A stretch of 8,645 nt of DNA from Spirochaetales bacterium (lineage in GTDB: Bacteria; Spirochaetota; Spirochaetia; ARS1246), in the NCBI GenBank assembly GCA_016930115.1, contig JAFGHN010000149.1, positions 1 to 8,645 of the forward strand, given 5' to 3'. Positions within the stretch are counted from its first letter, which is position 1. The number at the start of each line of letters is the position of its first letter. The translations under genes were made by a program, and so were the position numbers. Of this stretch, positions 6,522-8,645 are shown piece by piece. The notes under the pieces are model-generated. The model had not been told where the DNA came from. It ran no database searches and worked only from the letters and a program-made list of their open reading frames with translations.

Positions 6522-7391
6522 GTGAAAGATACGACGGGGGCGCGGAGGCCGCAACATTTCCACTATTGTCTGAACACGAGCACGATCCGCAGGCCGGGTC
6601 TGAGCCCGATGGATGCGCTGGACATTGCCGCCCGGGCCGGATACGACGGGATCGAACCGTGGATCAGGGAGCTCGATCAGCACATCGCCTCGGGCGGCTC
6701 GCTCGATGAGTATCGCCGGAAGGCAGCGGACCTTGGCCTCGAGATAGTCAACGTCATCGCTTTCATCGAGTGGGCGGTCGACGATGACACTGCAAGAGAG
6801 AACGGATGGCGGGAAGCGCGGCGAAATATGGAAATGTGCCGCCGGATAGGCTGCGGGCATCTGGCCGCTCCGCCCTACGGCGCCGCCGACTCGGCGACGC
6901 TGGACCTCACGGATGTTGCGGCCAGGTACCGGGAATTGCTTGATCTCGGCTCGGACTATGGAGTCAAGCCAATCCTCGAGTTCTGGTGGATGTCGAAAAA
7001 ACTGAAGCGTTTGAGTGAAGCGGTTTTTGTCGCCATCGAGTGCGGCCATCCTGACGCCTCGGTGCTCGCGGATATCTTCCACATGTACAGAGGCGGGAGC
7101 TCCTGGGAGGGTTTGAGGATGCTGTCCCCGGAGGCGCTCGGTATGGTGCATCTGAACGATTATCCCGGCTCGCCCGCCAAAGACACGCTCACCGACGCCG
7201 ATCGGGTGTTTCCCGGCGATGGGGCGGCGCCGTTGGGCAGGATCCTGAGAGACCTGTATGGGCTCGGTTACCGCGGTTTTTTGTCTCTCGAGCTTTTCAA
7301 TAAAGAGTATGAAAAAATGGATGCTTCGAGCGTTGCGCGTGAAGGTTTGGCAAAGATGAAAGCTCAGGTTCAAGAGACGTTGGCGGGGTAG
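6522..7391 (+). CDS. Sugar phosphate isomerase/epimerase-like TIM-barrel protein (AP endonuclease 2 superfamily)
   Basis: This 289-residue xylose-isomerase-like barrel is related to hexulose epimerases, keto-inositol dehydratases and similar enzymes acting on keto-sugars. Four residues fit the usual metal set: E153 (PILEF), D184 (LADIFHMY), H210 (MVHLNDYP) and E257 (LSLELF). H187 follows D184, and PGDG at 231-234 occupies the common PG(E/D)G loop. The start DALDIAARAGYDGIEPW (31-47) is the typical first strand-helix unit. The start codon is GTG at 6522; GAGGT at 6511-6515 is 6 nt upstream and no better start is near. It is followed after 46 bp by a Gfo/Idh/MocA oxidoreductase on the same strand. 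This pairing is common in inositol and rare-sugar catabolism, where a dehydrogenase makes a keto-sugar that the barrel enzyme processes. The exact reaction (isomerase, epimerase, dehydratase or lyase) cannot be told from sequence. Confidence 0.9.
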   Translation: MKDTTGARRPQHFHYCLNTSTIRRPGLSPMDALDIAARAGYDGIEPWIRELDQHIASGGSLDEYRRKAADLGLEIVNVIAFIEWAVDDDTARENGWREARRNMEMCRRIGCGHLAAPPYGAADSATLDLTDVAARYRELLDLGSDYGVKPILEFWWMSKKLKRLSEAVFVAIECGHPDASVLADIFHMYRGGSSWEGLRMLSPEALGMVHLNDYPGSPAKDTLTDADRVFPGDGAAPLGRILRDLYGLGYRGFLSLELFNKEYEKMDASSVAREGLAKMKAQVQETLAG

Positions 7392-7437
7392 ATACCGGCT
7401 CTCGTAAGATGCAGGGCAGGCAAGGAGGAGCAGTCAG

Positions 7438-8610
7438 GTGGATTCCTGGAAGCGAAAGCTCAAGTTTGGGATGGTCGGCGGGGGGCAAGGCGCCTTTATC
7501 GGCGCGGTTCACCGGATAGCGGCATCAATGGACGCTCAGGCCGAACTGGTTGCCGGGTGCTTCTCCCGGGACCACGACAACACCAGGCTGACGGGACAGC
7601 AACTCTATCTCGACCCGTCGCGTTGCTACGAAAGCTTTGCCCGGATGGCCGAGCGGGAGGCCGCGCTTCCGGAAGACCGGAGAATAGACTTTGTCGTCAT
7701 CGTTACGCCAAACGCCTCTCATTTTCCCATAGCGAAAACGTTCCTGGAAAGCGGCATCAACGTTGTGTGCGAAAAGCCGATGACCTATTCCCTCGAACAG
7801 GCGAGGCAACTAGTGGAGCTGGTTGAGCGCACGGGTCTGGTATTCGTCCTGACCCACAACTACACTGGTCATCCGCTTGTGAAGCATGCCAGGGAGCTGT
7901 TTCTCAACAACGAATTGGGGACCGTACGCAAGGCCATCGCTGAGTATCTTCAAGACGGGTTGATGATGCCACTCGAAAAGCAAGGCAGAAAACAGACCAT
8001 GTGGCGAGTCGATCCGGAACAGTCGGGGATCGGAGGGACGCTCGCCGATATAGGAACGCATTGTGTCAATTTGCTCGAGTACGTTACCAATGACCCGATC
8101 GTGGAACTGTGCGCCGATACGAGCACCTTTCTTCCGGACCGCCGGCTCGACGAAGACGCCAATGTGCTCTTACGGTTCAAAGGCGGCGGCAAAGGGGCGC
8201 TTACCATAAGTCAGATCGCCACGGGCGAAGAGAACGCCTTGAGCCTTCGGGTTTACGGTTCGCAAGGGGCGGTGCTCTGGAGGCAGGAAACGCCGGATTC
8301 GCTTTCGGTCTACCGCTACGGCCAACCTCGGCAGGTACTGACCCGGGGGCACCGCGAGTACCTCTCCGGACCGGCGACGGCCAACACGCGGATACCGAAG
8401 GGTCATCCGGAAGGGTATCTCGAGGCCTTCGCCAACGTCTACCGCGGCGCCATCGCCGCTGTGCGAAATCACATCGACGGGGATCCGGGTCGCGCAAGCG
8501 ACTACGATTTCCCCGGGGTGTACGAAGGGCTTCGGGGCATGCAATTCATACACGCTGCGGTGAAGTCCGCCCAAAGCGGATCACAATGGGTGCGAATGGA
8601 TTCGGTATGA
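7438..8610 (+). CDS. Gfo/Idh/MocA-family NAD(P)-dependent oxidoreductase
   Basis: The 390-residue protein is a sugar or cyclitol dehydrogenase-type enzyme. The N-terminal Rossmann domain starts KFGMVGGGQGAFIGAVHR (9-26) with a GGGQGA nucleotide loop. TPNASH (90-95) and CEKPMT (111-116, K113 being the family's catalytic-site Lys) follow. The C-terminal domain has GGTLADIGTHCVNLLEYV (199-216) with D204 and H208 as the usual catalytic pair. The start is GTG at 7438, 7 nt after a strong AAGGAGGAG (7422-7430); no ATG lies nearby in frame. The variant N-terminus (GMVGGGxGAFIGxVHR) and the long loop between the second strand and TPNASH are seen in a Gfo/Idh/MocA subgroup often found beside TIM-barrel isomerases. 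It probably oxidises a hydroxyl of the pathway substrate. The gene is complete; the window ends 35 bp later. Substrate unknown. Confidence 0.93.
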   Translation: MDSWKRKLKFGMVGGGQGAFIGAVHRIAASMDAQAELVAGCFSRDHDNTRLTGQQLYLDPSRCYESFARMAEREAALPEDRRIDFVVIVTPNASHFPIAKTFLESGINVVCEKPMTYSLEQARQLVELVERTGLVFVLTHNYTGHPLVKHARELFLNNELGTVRKAIAEYLQDGLMMPLEKQGRKQTMWRVDPEQSGIGGTLADIGTHCVNLLEYVTNDPIVELCADTSTFLPDRRLDEDANVLLRFKGGGKGALTISQIATGEENALSLRVYGSQGAVLWRQETPDSLSVYRYGQPRQVLTRGHREYLSGPATANTRIPKGHPEGYLEAFANVYRGAIAAVRNHIDGDPGRASDYDFPGVYEGLRGMQFIHAAVKSAQSGSQWVRMDSV

Positions 8611-8617
8611 TCCCGGC

Positions 8618-8635
8618 CCGCTGCGCCCAAAGCGG
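8618..8635 (+). other. Weak stem-loop after the last gene
   Basis: CCGCT and AGCGG (8618-8622 and 8631-8635) can form a 5-bp stem with an 8-nt loop just after the oxidoreductase stop. No T-run follows within the window (next bases CTTTCAATCG), so it is a poor intrinsic terminator at best. The 3' half is part of a 12-bp sequence also found at 8568-8579 inside the gene. Confidence 0.2.
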
Positions 8636-8645
8636 CTTTCAATCG

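Noticed and set aside
6435..7373. Long open frame of 312 codons on the minus strand
   Set aside because: It lies antisense to the well-supported isomerase gene, has no recognisable domain or ribosome site, and has the Arg/Pro-rich make-up of a shadow frame in GC-rich DNA.
1..8645. tRNA or rRNA genes, CRISPR arrays, insertion sequences, phage attachment sites
   Set aside because: No regularly spaced repeats, transposase or integrase motifs, tRNA cloverleaf or rRNA sequence were recognised. Gaps between genes are all under 150 bp.

Overview
The window looks like an accessory stretch of a moderately GC-rich bacterial chromosome. Intact genes sit close together on both strands with good Shine-Dalgarno sites and occasional GTG starts. 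The sequence does not fix the lineage. The trkA-trkH arrangement and the style of the Trk proteins would fit a free-living spirochaete or a similar anaerobe, but this is a low-confidence impression.

Left part (1-2454, minus strand): a trkA-trkH potassium-uptake operon that looks broken. trkA holds recognisable TrkA sequence in several successive reading frames. trkH has a frameshift after its first transmembrane segment and lacks about 14 residues after its first pore region. It also runs off the left edge of the window. The five metabolic genes and the regulator to the right keep clean, full-length frames, so the damage is local. It looks more like real gene decay than general sequencing error.

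Middle and right part (2435-8610): six intact genes form a carbohydrate or sugar-acid catabolic island. An XRE-cupin regulator (minus) is divergent from an enolase-superfamily dehydratase related to galactonate dehydratase (plus). The dehydratase converges on a minus-strand pair, a class III CoA-transferase followed by a short-chain dehydrogenase. A 117-125 bp divergent promoter region separates that pair from a plus-strand pair, a TIM-barrel sugar isomerase/epimerase followed by a Gfo/Idh/MocA oxidoreductase. Both divergent intergenic regions carry inverted repeats that could be operators.

Inferred working model: the Gfo/Idh/MocA enzyme and the SDR oxidise or reduce hydroxyls of a sugar derivative, the TIM-barrel enzyme isomerises or epimerises the keto intermediate, and the dehydratase removes water from an acid sugar. 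The CoA-transferase may activate a resulting carboxylic acid. The substrate cannot be read from the sequence. The most unusual points are the CoA-transferase inside a sugar-type cluster, the dehydratase with Gly at a position normally held by a metal-binding Asp, and the local decay of the trk operon, which appears to have changed the end of the neighbouring regulator.
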